Source: Insolitispirillum peregrinum
GTDB taxonomy: Bacteria > Pseudomonadota > Alphaproteobacteria > Rhodospirillales > Rhodospirillaceae
Reading direction: 5' to 3'
Assembly (NCBI RefSeq): GCF_900156605.1
Contig: NZ_FTOA01000011.1
Coordinates: forward strand, 1 to 64,000
Length of the DNA stretch: 64,000 bases
Part shown: one piece after another, positions 51,753-62,600 of the stretch
Layout of the letters: every line of letters starts with the position of its first letter
Numbering within the stretch: the first letter of the stretch is position 1
Notes under the pieces: model-generated
The model's input: the letters and a program-made list of their open reading frames with translations, nothing else
What the model was told of the DNA's origin: nothing
The model's database searches: none
Made by a program: the position numbers and the translations under genes

Positions 51753-52832
51753 TTAAATGTCGGACAGCAGCAAACCCTGCCAAGCCTCTTCCGGCGTCTG
51801 TTGCCACAGCGGGAACAGACGGGTCAGCAGGGCCTGGGCCTCCTTGTTGCTGCGCAGGATATAGTCCTTGTTGTCGGGGAACTGCTCGGCGCGCCACTGG
51901 CTGATCAGGATGCGCCCGACCAGACGGGCGAGCAGGAAATCCATCAGCAAGGCGCACTCTTCGGGTAGAAGCTGTGTCACCTCCACAAAGCCAGCCACCA
52001 CAATTTTCAGCGCCCGCAGCGGGTCTTCCAGCTCCAGCTGATAGGACGCCGCCACCGCCAGTTCGCTCAGCAACGGCCCGTAAATCATGTCGCCGAAATC
52101 CAGCACGCCGCAAATCTGCTCCGGGTCCGTCGGCGAGACCACCGTATTGGTACGGGACAGATCGTTATGGATCACCTGCTGGCGCAGGCTGGACAGGCGG
52201 GGATGAACCTCGCTGCGGAACCGTTCCATCACCGCGCTCAACATGGCGATGATCTGCGGATCATACTGGTGGGCCATCAACTCGTCGAGATGACCAATCT
52301 TGCACAAATCCCACAGGTTCAGCCGCCCCATCGCCGGATGCTGAAAGCCTTGCAGCCCCTTGCCGACCAGCGCCACCGTGCGCCCGACCGAGCGGCGCAA
52401 GCGGTCGGTGACCGGATGCAGCAGCGCCGGTTCGCCCTCGACATAGCTGTAACAGCGGCCCCGCACCGCCTCGCCCGACGGCAGGGTCAGCCGGAAGATC
52501 GCCCCCCCGTCCAGCGTCAGGCGCGGCTGTGGCAATGCCAGTTCCAAAGACTGCGGTGCCAGATGGTCAAGCACCCGCACCTGCATGTCGGCGTCGTCAT
52601 CCGGTTCGATCGGGTTGATCAGCTTCAGCACCCAGCGCGAGCCATCGCTGGCCGTCAGGCGGTAATTGGTATCGCGCTCACCGGACAGCAGCTTGACCGA
52701 CACCTCCATCCCGTACACATCACGCGCAATCCTCACCGCATCGTCCGGGCTGACGGCAGGCGGTGGCGTTTCAAACAGGGGGCGCGCTAGTGACAGCAGG
52801 CCGGGACAGGCGGACGAAGGCGATGTGTCCAT
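51753..52832 (-). CDS. APH-fold kinase (hydroxylysine/homoserine kinase-like)
   Basis: The 359-residue phosphotransferase has a kinase-like N-lobe (SGERDTNYRLTASDGSRWVLKLINP, with the Lys of the ATP site) and a catalytic loop VIHNDLSRTNTVV with the following metal-binding LDFGDM. This is the aminoglycoside phosphotransferase fold; the position next to a class III PLP phospho-lyase points to an amino-alcohol substrate such as 5-hydroxylysine. The stop lies 26 bp before the aminotransferase start. It is divergent from the GntR regulator across a 104-bp gap. Confidence 0.82.
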   Translation of the reverse strand: MDTSPSSACPGLLSLARPLFETPPPAVSPDDAVRIARDVYGMEVSVKLLSGERDTNYRLTASDGSRWVLKLINPIEPDDDADMQVRVLDHLAPQSLELALPQPRLTLDGGAIFRLTLPSGEAVRGRCYSYVEGEPALLHPVTDRLRRSVGRTVALVGKGLQGFQHPAMGRLNLWDLCKIGHLDELMAHQYDPQIIAMLSAVMERFRSEVHPRLSSLRQQVIHNDLSRTNTVVSPTDPEQICGVLDFGDMIYGPLLSELAVAASYQLELEDPLRALKIVVAGFVEVTQLLPEECALLMDFLLARLVGRILISQWRAEQFPDNKDYILRSNKEAQALLTRLFPLWQQTPEEAWQGLLLSDI

Positions 52833-52873
52833 GGGGGAGCGTCCTTGCAGCAGGCTCTTTGACAGCAGATGAG

Positions 52874-52889
52874 ATATGATGCATCATAT
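52874..52889. promoter_or_regulatory. 16-bp perfect palindrome, probable GntR (FCD) operator
   Basis: ATATGATGCATCATAT is perfectly symmetric and sits midway between the divergent kinase and GntR genes. FCD-type GntR regulators commonly bind short palindromes of this kind in their own divergent promoters. Confidence 0.75.
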
Positions 52890-52936
52890 TTCGAAACACA
52901 CAAGCCCCCATATGTTCCTCTGCCCAAGGTGCCCCG

Positions 52937-53605
52937 ATGACCAATGGCCTGCAAACCATCGAACACGAGAACTTGTCGAGCAAAGTCTATGGGGCGCTGT
53001 GTGATGCCATCATCAAGGGGCAATTCCAGCCCGGCGACCGACTGAAAATCCGCGATCTGGCACAGACTCTGGGGACCAGCGTCACGCCGGTGCGCGATGC
53101 AATCCTGCGCCTGACCCATGACGAGGCGCTGATTTTCCTGTCACCCCGGGATATCCGTATACCGATGATCAGCCGCGCCCGTTATCTGGAAATCCGCACC
53201 ATCCGCCTGCGGCTGGAGTCTCTCGCGGCAGAAACCGCTGCCCGGCTTGTCACCGACACCGATCTCGCCCGCCTGCAAGACCTGATCGCGCGTAACGAAC
53301 AGGCCCTGAGCAGCGGCAACACCGCGCTGGGGCTGGAGCTGAATCAGGCCTTTCATTTTGAATTGCCGGCCATCGCCCAAATGCCGGTGCTGTACGGCAC
53401 CCTGCGCCGCCTGTGGCTGCAGATGGGGCCACTGGTGGCCAGCGCCTACAGCGCCGGGGGGCGGACGATGATCGACCCCCATTATCCGCTGCTCACCGCA
53501 CTGAAAAATCGCGACCCTGCCGCCGCCGCCGCCGCCATTCAGGCCGACATCCTCAGCGGCGGCGAGCACATTTTGCACAGCAGTGCCTTTTCGGACCGGG
53601 AGTAA
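52937..53605 (+). CDS. GntR family transcriptional regulator, FCD subfamily
   Basis: The 222-residue regulator has an N-terminal winged HTH (~10-75; KVYGALCDAIIKGQFQPGDRLKIRDLAQTLGTSVTPVRDAILRLTHDEAL) and a C-terminal FCD all-helical ligand domain (~85-215) with the metal-binding His pattern (FHFELP, HYPLLTAL). It is likely the local regulator of the kinase-aminotransferase operon and possibly of the dehydrogenase gene. The ligand is probably an organic acid or amino-acid derivative. Confidence 0.9.
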   Translation: MTNGLQTIEHENLSSKVYGALCDAIIKGQFQPGDRLKIRDLAQTLGTSVTPVRDAILRLTHDEALIFLSPRDIRIPMISRARYLEIRTIRLRLESLAAETAARLVTDTDLARLQDLIARNEQALSSGNTALGLELNQAFHFELPAIAQMPVLYGTLRRLWLQMGPLVASAYSAGGRTMIDPHYPLLTALKNRDPAAAAAAIQADILSGGEHILHSSAFSDRE

Positions 53606-53622
53606 CTTTTGCGCTCACTGCT
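53605..53622. repeat. Fragment of a family B (type II) hairpin
   Basis: ACTTTTGCGCTCACTGCTC matches the 3' half of the B hairpins at 26632 and 43460. It begins at the last base of the GntR stop codon. The 5' half is absent, so it is a decayed or truncated copy. Confidence 0.6.
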
Positions 53623-53628
53623 CCGTAT

Positions 53629-54531
53629 CTACCCCCGCACCTCGGCCAGCACCGCCATCCCGCGCAGCCACAGTTCGGCATAGGCATCTTCCGTCATATA
53701 GGCAGCGTGGGTGGTCAGGGTGACATTTTCCAGCGCCGGATAGGGCGAGCCGGGCTGTAACGGTTCCTGCGGGAACACATCCAGCGCCGCATGACCAATC
53801 TGCCCGCTGGCGAGGCCCGCCAGCAAGGCGCCCTCCTCCACCAGCCCGGCGCGGGCGGTGTTGACCAGCACAAAGCCCGCACGTGGCAAGGCCAGATGCT
53901 CGGCAGTCAGCAGGTTGCGGGTATGGTCGTTCAGTGACAGATGCAGCGACACCACATCCGCCCCGCGCAAGGCGGCGCGCAGATCGGGCTGATACCATGG
54001 CAGATCGCGCGGGGTGCGGTTCCAGCCCACCACCTCCATCCCCAACGCCTGCGCCAGCCCGGCAAAGGTGGTGCCGATCCCGCCCAGACCGATCACCGCC
54101 ACCCGGCGGCCTTTCAACTGCGTTCCGCCGATCGGGTCCCAGCGGCCTGCACGCAGGTCACGGTCCATGCGGGCGATGTTGCGCACGGCAGAAAACAGCA
54201 GGGCCAAAGCATGTTCAGCCACCGCCTGATCGCCATAGCCGGGAACAATGCGGATACTGACCCCGCGCCGTTCAGCGTCGGCAAGGTCGATATAGCTGCC
54301 AACGCCGGTCCCCATGTACACCACATGGCGCAGGCTGGGGCAGGCATCGAACACCGAGGGCGGCACCACCGTATGTTCGACCAGCAGAACCTCTTGCCCC
54401 TGACAGAGCGTTTTCAGCTCGTCTTCGGATGGCGTGCCATCATTGACCGTCAGCCCAGTCGGAATGGTCAGGCCACGCCGCGCCATCACGGTACGCAGTT
54501 CCGGGGTGCAGTCGACGAGAATGGCCTTCAT
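53629..54531 (-). CDS. D-isomer-specific 2-hydroxyacid dehydrogenase
   Basis: The 300-residue NAD(P)-dependent enzyme has the Rossmann motif VIGLGGIGTTFAGLAQALG (~residues 143-161). Catalytic residues are Arg in NTARAGLVEE (~232), Glu in FPQEPL and His in TTHAAYMT. The catalytic domain starts MKAILVDCTPEL. It resembles phosphoglycerate dehydrogenase/glyoxylate reductase-like enzymes but lacks ACT domains. It is convergent with the GntR gene; a common catabolic pathway with the kinase and aminotransferase is inferred only. Confidence 0.9.
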   Translation of the reverse strand: MKAILVDCTPELRTVMARRGLTIPTGLTVNDGTPSEDELKTLCQGQEVLLVEHTVVPPSVFDACPSLRHVVYMGTGVGSYIDLADAERRGVSIRIVPGYGDQAVAEHALALLFSAVRNIARMDRDLRAGRWDPIGGTQLKGRRVAVIGLGGIGTTFAGLAQALGMEVVGWNRTPRDLPWYQPDLRAALRGADVVSLHLSLNDHTRNLLTAEHLALPRAGFVLVNTARAGLVEEGALLAGLASGQIGHAALDVFPQEPLQPGSPYPALENVTLTTHAAYMTEDAYAELWLRGMAVLAEVRG

Positions 54532-54597
54532 GGTCGGGGGCGTCCTTATGGCAGGGGGAGACAGTATCCCCCTACCATAACGGACAGTCCGCAGAAT

Positions 54598-56601
54598 TTA
54601 GCCCTGAAAAAGCCGGTTATCCGGCGGAATCGGCCGGAAACGGTGACGCTTCTGCAACTGCTCGCGCCACCAGCCTTCGTAATCGTCGAGGGTCTGGATT
54701 TCCAGCTCTTCGTGCTTCACGCTGCTGCCAACATCCAGATAGACATCCAGATTGCGCAGGTCGGGCTGCGGCAGGGTGCCATCGACATGGGCCTGCCACA
54801 TGCGGCGATAGTGCTGTTCCAGCTCGGCGATCAGGATTTGCGGATTGAACAGGGTACAGCTGTCGCGGTTGGCCTTCAGCCGGTCGCGCAGGGCCTGCAC
54901 CGCCGCCCGGTCCCGCCCCAGTTCGACCGCCTTGTCGAGGAACTCGTCTTCGGTGGTTGCCACCAGCTCGGGCAGGCCTGCGGCCTGCAGCAGGCTGCCG
55001 CACACCCGCGAGGCAAACGAGCGGCCACTGTAGGTCAGCACCGGCACCCCCATCCACAGGGCATCCGAAGCGGTGGTATGGGCGCCATAGGGGGTGGTAT
55101 CGAGGAACAGGTCGGCCAGCGGATAGCGGGCCAGATGCTCGGGGTTCGGCAACTTGGCGGCAATGATGATCCGGTCGGCACTGATGCCACGCTGGACGGC
55201 ATAGTCGATCAGACGCTTGTCGTTGATCTCGGTGCTGCCCAGCAACCACAGCACGCTGTCCGGCACCATCCCCAGAATGGTCAGCCAGCGGTCAAAGGTG
55301 AAGCGGGTGATCTTGTGACTGCCGTTAAAGCAGCAATAGACCACCTTGTCCTCCGGCAGTCCGGCATCGGCGCGGGTATAAGCCTTCTCGCTGATCTTCC
55401 GCTTGCGGTTGGTCGGCTGATAGCACGGCACCCGCACCACCTGTTCGGAATAGTATTTTTCGGAGTCGGCGGGAATGATCCACTCGTCAGCGACAATGTA
55501 ATGATGGTAGGGGCTGCCCATGGTCCCCGGATAGCCCAGCCAGTTGACGATCACCGGCGCCGGACGGCTGGCGATCACCTTGGTACGGCCTTCACGGGTA
55601 TAACCGTTGAGGTCAACCAGAATGTGGATGCCATCGGCGGCGATCCGCTGGGCGGCGGTGGCATCGTCCATCAGGCTGACGTCGACCCAGTGGTCGGCAG
55701 TCTCCTTGAATCCGCCATGCAGCGGATCGGTCTCCGACGCCTGCGGGCCGCAGTAATAGGCATGGACCTCGACCGCCGAGCGGTCGTGCAGGGCCAGCAC
55801 TTCGGCCAGCAGGTGGCCCAGCGCATGTTCACGGAAATCCGAGCACAGATAGCCGATCTTCAGGCGGGCCGGTTTCTGCTCCACCAGCGGCCACTGGTCC
55901 ATCGCCTGCGGCGGTGTGCCAACGTCCAGCAGGTTATAGTTCCATGCCATCGCCAGATGCAGCATCGGGTCGTCGGTATAGGCCGCAGCCGACAGCGGAG
56001 ACATGCCCGCCATCAGCGTCTTTTGATCAACCCGGTCCCACGGAGACACCACCGGCCACTTGCATTGCCGTTGACGCAACGACAGCCAGTGCTGGGCGAC
56101 TTCGCGCTGGCGCGGGTCGATTTCCAGACTCTGGCGCAACATGTCTTCGGCGGACTCTTCCTCGTTGGTCGATTCCAGCGTACGGGCAATCTGGTTCAGC
56201 GCGGTGGTCTTGTAGGTGATGCCGCCGCCGTTGATCTGCGGCAGTTTGCTCAGCACCGCCGACCACTGCACCACCGCCATACCGATGGCACCGGTCCGTT
56301 CGTACAGACGCCCCATGTTGATGTAGGGCGGCATGAAGTCGGCATTAAGGACAATCGCCCGTTCGAGGCATTCCCTGGCCGGTTGCAGCTTGCCGAGATC
56401 CGACAGCACCACCGAATAGTTGAACAGCACCGCATACAGCAGTGGGTTGTCGGGGTTCTGCTGTATCCACGAGGCATACAGCAGTTCAACCGACGCATCC
56501 TGACCACTCACCTTCATCGTTTCGGCAGTCTTGATCAGGTCAAAAACGCTAAAGCCACGCGCCATGGAACGAATAACGGAAGGCGCTAAAACATCAGTCA
56601 T
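54598..56601 (-). CDS. TPR O-GlcNAc transferase-like glycosyltransferase (SPINDLY/OGT type, GT41)
   Basis: The 667-residue cytosolic protein has N-terminal TPR-like units (~35-185; NPLLYAVLFNYSVVLSDLGKLQPARECLERAIVLNADFMPPYINMGRLYERTG) and a GT41 catalytic domain. Conserved segments are LKIGYLCSDFREHALGHLLAEVLALHD, INWLGYPGTMGSPYHHYIVADEWIIP-like sequence, KVVYCCFNGSHKITRFTFDRWLTIL and DLFLDTTPYGAHTTASDALWMGVPVLTYSGRSFASRV. GT41 enzymes transfer a single sugar (usually GlcNAc) to Ser/Thr. The start lies 30 bp downstream of the stop of the giant repeat gene on the same strand, so that protein is the obvious candidate substrate. Confidence 0.9.
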   Translation of the reverse strand: MTDVLAPSVIRSMARGFSVFDLIKTAETMKVSGQDASVELLYASWIQQNPDNPLLYAVLFNYSVVLSDLGKLQPARECLERAIVLNADFMPPYINMGRLYERTGAIGMAVVQWSAVLSKLPQINGGGITYKTTALNQIARTLESTNEEESAEDMLRQSLEIDPRQREVAQHWLSLRQRQCKWPVVSPWDRVDQKTLMAGMSPLSAAAYTDDPMLHLAMAWNYNLLDVGTPPQAMDQWPLVEQKPARLKIGYLCSDFREHALGHLLAEVLALHDRSAVEVHAYYCGPQASETDPLHGGFKETADHWVDVSLMDDATAAQRIAADGIHILVDLNGYTREGRTKVIASRPAPVIVNWLGYPGTMGSPYHHYIVADEWIIPADSEKYYSEQVVRVPCYQPTNRKRKISEKAYTRADAGLPEDKVVYCCFNGSHKITRFTFDRWLTILGMVPDSVLWLLGSTEINDKRLIDYAVQRGISADRIIIAAKLPNPEHLARYPLADLFLDTTPYGAHTTASDALWMGVPVLTYSGRSFASRVCGSLLQAAGLPELVATTEDEFLDKAVELGRDRAAVQALRDRLKANRDSCTLFNPQILIAELEQHYRRMWQAHVDGTLPQPDLRNLDVYLDVGSSVKHEELEIQTLDDYEGWWREQLQKRHRFRPIPPDNRLFQG

Positions 56602-56631
56602 ACCAGAACTCTCTCTTCAGGCACCCGTGGA

Positions 56632-59600
56632 TCAGGCATAGGCCCGTTGCAGGGCGGCAAGGTCTTCAGCAGACAGCCCGGCCAGCGTGTCAGACGAGAT
56701 ATAATCAATCTGCGTTGCGCTCAGGGCGTCCAGCTGGGTTTCAGTCAGGTTGGACAGGAAGGTGGTTCCCAGTCCGGCCATGGTGGTGGTGGTCATCCCG
56801 CTCAGTTGCACGCCGCTCAGGGACTGGGCCGTCGTTTCAGACAGTCCGTCCAGCTGGGCGTGGCTCAGACCCGCAATCTGCGTCGAGGTCAGAACCGACA
56901 ACTGGCTGGTGGTCAGGGCATTCAGCTCTGTGGCGGTAAAGGCCCCCATCTGGGTTTCGCTCAGCGCCGCCATCTGGCTGGTGGTCAGCGACAGCACCTG
57001 AGCCACACTCAGCGAGCGCAGTTGCAGGCGCACCAGACCGGCCAGCTGGGTGGCGGTCAGTGAAGCAATATCCGTGCTGTCCAGTTCAGACAGGGCGGTG
57101 GTGGTCAGGCTGCCGATCTGGGTCGAGGTCAGACCGGCCATCTGGGTCATGGTCATCGCATCAATCTGCGAGGTGGTCAGACCCGAAATGCCATAGGTGG
57201 ACAGGGCCGAAATCTGCGTCGCACTCAGCGCCGAGAACTGGGTGGTGCTCAGCGCCGCCACCTGCGTTGCGGTCAGACCGCTCAGTTCGGTGGTGCTCAG
57301 CAGGCCGATCTGGGTGGTGGTCAGGGCCTGCATCTGGGTCGCGGTCAGACCAGCCACCCCGGTTGCCGACAGGCTGGTGAACTGGGCGGTGCTCAGCGAC
57401 GAAATCTGCGTCGCTGTCAGCCCGCTGACCGCCGTTGCCGTCAGGGCGGCAATCTGGCTGGTGCTCAACGCCGCCAACTGGGTGTTGCTCAGCTCGGCAA
57501 CCTGCGCTGCCGTCAGACCGGACAGACCGGTGGTGGACAGGGCCTGCAACTGGGTGGTGGTCAGGGCATCAATCTGGCTATCGCTCAGCGTGGCAATCTG
57601 CGTCGAGGTCAGGGCATCCAGTTCGGTCACCGCCAAATGACTGATCTGGGTGGTGGTCAGGCTGCTGATCTGGGTGGTGGTCAACGCCGCCACACCGGTA
57701 TCAGACAGGCTCTGCCACTGGGTGGTGGTCAAGGCCGCCAGTGTGGTGGTGCTCAGGCTGGCAATGGTGCTGGTGGCCAGCGCCCCGATTTCAGTGGTGG
57801 TCAGCGCCGCCAGCTGGGTTCTGGTCAGCGTTTCAATCTGCGTCGCCGTCAGGCCCGCCGCGCCGGTGGTGGACAGGCTGGCAATCTGGGTGGCATTCAG
57901 CACCGCCATCTGGGTGGTGGTCAGGCTGCTGACCTGCGCCGCCGTCAGCCCCTTCAGGGTGGTGGCACTCAGATTTTCCATCTGGGTGGTGGTCAGGCTG
58001 GCAATCTGGGTGGTGGTCAGCGCTGCCGCCTGCGTCGCGCTCAGCGCCGCCAGTTGCTTGGTGCTGATTTCACCCAGTTGGGTCACCGTCAGCGCCGCAA
58101 TGGCGGTGGTTGACAGCGAGGCAACCTGCGTGGTGGTCAGGGTTTCGAGCTGGGTCTGGGTCAGCGACGCCGCCTGTTCGGCGGTCAGGCCGGACATCTG
58201 GGTGGCATTCAGCGACGCCAGTTGGGTAGTGGTCAGGCTGGCCAACTGATCGGTGGTCAAGGCCGCAACGCCGGTGGTGGTCAGGCCATCAAGCTGGGTG
58301 ATGGTCAGCGAGGCAACCTGAGTGGTGCCAAGCTCTGCCACCTGCGTTTTGGTCAGCGCGCCAATCTGGGTCGAAGTCAACGCCGCCAGTTGGGTCGAGG
58401 TCAACGCCGCCAGCTGCGTTCCGGTCAGGCCCGTCATCGCGCTGGTCGACAGCCCCGCCATCTGGGTTGCGCTCAGCACGCCCAGCTGGGTGGTGGTCAG
58501 GGCCGAAATCTGCGTCTGCGTCAGGCCGCTGAGTTCGGTCGAGGTCAACAGGCCCAACTGGGTGGTGCTGAGGCTGTTCAACTGGGTGGTGCCAAGCGCA
58601 CCAATCTGGGTCGAGGTCAGGGCGGTCAACTGGCGGGTGCTGAGGGCGGCCAGTTCGGTCACCGTCAGGCCACTGACGGCGGTGGTGGTCAGCGCACTGA
58701 TCTGGGTGGTGGTCAGCGCGGCCAGTTGGGTGGTGGTAAAGGCCGCCAACTGGGTATCACTCAACCCCTTGATTTCGGTGGTGGTCAGCGACGCAATCTG
58801 CGTCGCGGTCAGCGCCGAAACCTGAGTGGTGGTCAGATAGGAAATGGTGGTGCTGGTCAGCTGTTGCAGTTGGGTGGTGGTCAGCGACGACAGTTGCGTC
58901 ACCGTCAGGGCGGTAATCTGGGTCTTGTTCAGCGCCGCCAGCGCCGTCGCGGTCAGCGACGACAACTGTGCGGTGGTCAGCACGGCAATCTGGTCCGAAG
59001 TCAGACCATCAATGGCATCCGAACTCAGGGCTCCCAACTGGGTCGAGGTCAGTTGCGACACCTGGGTGGTGCTCAGCGCCGCCACCTGCGTTTCGGTCAG
59101 CCCGGCCAGAGCGGTGGTGCTGAAGGCCGCCAGTTCGGTCGAGGTCATCGCCGCCACCTGGGTCTTGCTGAACGCTGCCATCTGGGTCGCCGTCAGCGCC
59201 CCCAACTGGGTGGTGGACAACGCCGCCAGTGTGGTGGTGGTCAGGTTGTTGATCGCGGTGGAACTGAGGGCGGCAATCTGGGAGGTCGACAGCGCCGCCA
59301 ACTGGGTGGCGGTCATCGACGACAGTTGCGTCGCCGTCAGACCGGCCACTTCGGTGGTGGTCAGCGACGACAGCTGTGTTGCGCTCAGCACGGCAATCTG
59401 GGTGGTGGTCAGGGCCGAAATCTGCGTCGAGGTAAAGCCCTGCAACTGGGTGGTGGTCAGCGACGACAGTTGGGTAGTGGTCAGGGCGGCAATCGAGCTG
59501 GTCGACAGCGCCGCCGCCGCCGTAGAACTGAGCGCCGTCAACTGGGTCGAGGTCAATTGCCCCAGCTGGGTGGTGGTCAAACCGGCCACGCCGGTCGCCG

Positions 59601-62600
59601 ACAGGGCCGCCAGTTGATAGGTGGACAGGGCCGCCAACTGGGTAGCAGTCAGCGATGCCACCTGTGTCGAAACCAGTTGCCCCATTTCGGTGGTGGTCAG
59701 CGCACTGATCTGGCTGGAGGTCAGGGCCGAAATCTGGGTTTCATCCAGCGCCGCTACCTGCGTGGCGGTCAATGCCGCCACCTGACGGGTGGTCAGGCTG
59801 GCCATCTGCGTGGCGCTCAGACCTTCAATGGCGGTCGAACTCAGGGCCGACAGCTGGGTGGTGGTCAGGCTGCTCAGCTGGCTGGTGGTCAACACCGCTG
59901 CCTGCGTGCTGCCCAACGCCGCCATTGCGGTGGTGGTCAGGCTGCCCAGCTGGCTGGTGGTCAGAACGGCAAGCTGGCTGGTGGTCAGGCCACTGATCCC
60001 GGTCGCCGTCAGGGCCGACAACTGGTTGGCCGACAAGGCCGAAACCTGTGCCGTGCTCAGCGCCGCCACCTGCGAAGCGACCAGACCACCAAGGCTGGTG
60101 GTGGTCAGGGCGCCGACCTGCGTGGTGGACAAGGCCGCCAGTTGGGTCGAGGTCAGGACTCCGGCCTGCGTCGCCGTCAGGGCCGATACCTGCTTGGTGC
60201 TGAGCGCCGCCATTTCGGTCGCGGTCAGCCCCTTCAGGGCGGTCGAGGTCAGAGCACTGATCTGACTGGTGCTGAGCGCCGCAACCTGCGTCACCGACAG
60301 GGCGGCCAACTGGGTGGCATTAAAGCCACTGACAGCAGCGGTGCTGAGGGCGGCAATCTGGGTCGCGGTCAGCGACGCCACCTGCGTCGAGGTAAAATTG
60401 GCAATTTCGGTGTTGCTCAGGCCCGAGAACTGGCTGGCCGTCAACGACGCCAGCTGCGTCACCGTCAGGGCAGCCACGGCGGTGGTACTCATCGCCCCCA
60501 GCGCCGTCGAGGTCAGCGCCGTCAACTGGGTGGTGGTCAGCGATGCCAGCTGCGCCGCCGTCAGACCGGCAATGCCGGTGGCGGTGATCGCCGACAACTG
60601 GGTGGTGCTCAGCTGGTTGATCTGGGTGACGCTCAGGGCAGCGATTTCGGTCGAGGTCATGCCGCTGACCGCAGTGGTGGTCAGGCTGGCCACCTGCGTC
60701 GCCGTCATTGCGCTGATCTGGGTGGCGGTCAGACCACTGAACTGGGTCGAGGTCAGCGCCGCCAGCTGTTTGGTGCTCAGGCTGGCCAGCGCGGTGACGT
60801 TCAGACCACTGAGAGCGGTGGAGGTCAACGCCCTCATCTGGGTGGTGGTCAGGTCTTCGGCCTGGGTGACCGACAGGCCCGCCAACTGGGTGTTGGTCAG
60901 GGCGGCGACCTGGGTGGTGGTCAGCGCCTTCAGCTGCGTTTCACTCAGACTGTTGAGCTGAGTGGTGGTCAACCCGACAATCGCCGTCGCGCTCAGGGCG
61001 CTGACCTGCGTGCTGCTCAGCGCCGCCAACTGGGTGACGGTCAAGGCCGACGCCGCTTCGGAGGTCAGGGCCGACAGGCCGGTGGTGGTCAGGCTGGCCA
61101 TCTGGGTGGCGGTCAGGGCCGCCACCTGCGTTTCCACCAGCGACGCGAACTGGGTCGCGCCCATCGCCGACAGCTGGGTGGTGGACAGGCTGGCCATCTG
61201 GGTGGCGGTCAGGCCATCCAGTGCCGAGGTGGTCAGCGCAGCAATCTGGGTCTTGTCCAGAACGCTCAACTGGGTGGTGGTCAGGGCCGACAGGTCGGTG
61301 CTGTCCAGCCCTTTCAGCTGCGTTGCGCTCAGGCCATCAAGCTGGCTTGTGCTCAAGGACGACAACTGGGTGGTGGTCAGCGCCCCCAGCTGGGTACTGG
61401 TCAGCCCCTTCAGTTGGGTCGCGGTCAGGCTGGTCATCTGGGTGGTGGTCAGCGCCGCCAGTTCGACCGCACTCAGGCTGCCCAGCGCCGTCGAGGTCAG
61501 CGAGGCAATATTGGTCACCGACAACACCGCCAGCTGGTCCGCGGTCATGCCGCTGATCGCCGTTTTGGTCAGCGCGCCCAACTGGGTCGAGGTCAGGTTG
61601 GCAATCTGGGTGGTGGTCAACGCCCCCGCTTCGGTCGAGGTCAGCCCCTTCAGCGCAGTGGTGGTCACCGCCGCCATCTGGGTGCTGGTCAGGGCGGCAA
61701 TCTGCGTCGTTTCCAGCCCGGCCATCTGGGTGCTGGTCAGCACGGCAATGGCGCTGGTGCTCAGCCCGGCCATGGCCGTTTCCGACAGGCCATCCAGAGC
61801 CGTCGAGGTCAGGGCGGTAAACTGGCTGGTGGTCAGGCCATTCAACTGGGTGGTGGTCAGCCCGGACAGCTGGGTGCTGGTCAGCCCCTTGATCTGGGTG
61901 GTGGTCAGCGTCCCCCATTGGGTGGTGGTCATGGCCGACAACTGGGTGTTGGTCAGGGCGGCGATGTCCGCCACCGTCAGCCCCTTGACCTGCGTAGTGC
62001 TCAACTGGGCAACCTGCGTCGTGCTGAGGGCGCTCAGCTGGGTGGTGGTCAGCCCGCCGATCTGGGTCGAGGTCAACGCCCCCATCTGGGTCGCGGTAAA
62101 GGCGGCCAGCTGCTCATCGGTCAGGCCCTTGACCTGAGTCACGCTCAGACGGGACAACTGGGTGGTGCTGAATGCCGCCAGCTGGGTGGTGGTCAGGTTG
62201 GCAATCTGATCGGTGGTCAGGCCGGAAATCTGCGCATCGGTCAGATTGGCAATATCGGTACTGTCCAGCGCATCGAGCGCATCATTGGTCAGGGCGGCGA
62301 TTTCGGTTTTGCTGAACGCCGACATCTGGGTCGACGTCAGCAGGTCAAGCTGGGTCGAGGTCAGGCCCGACAACGCGGTAACAGTGAACGAGGCAATCTG
62401 GCGCGTGCTGAGCGCCGCCAGCTGGGTGGCCGTGAAGGTGCTGAGCTGGGTGCTGGTCAGCCCCTTGATATCGGTAATTTCGATATAGGCAATCTGGGTG
62501 GCGGTCAGCGCCCCGATCTGGCTGGTGGTCAGCTGCGACACCTGCGTGCTGGTCAGCCCCTTGATCTGGGTGGTGGTCAGCGACGACACCTGCGTTTCGG

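Noticed and set aside
53941-56589. Plus-strand open frame of 882 codons
   Set aside because: It lies antisense to the hydroxyacid dehydrogenase and OGT genes, which have clear family motifs. Its translation is His/Gln/Arg-rich with no recognisable domain.
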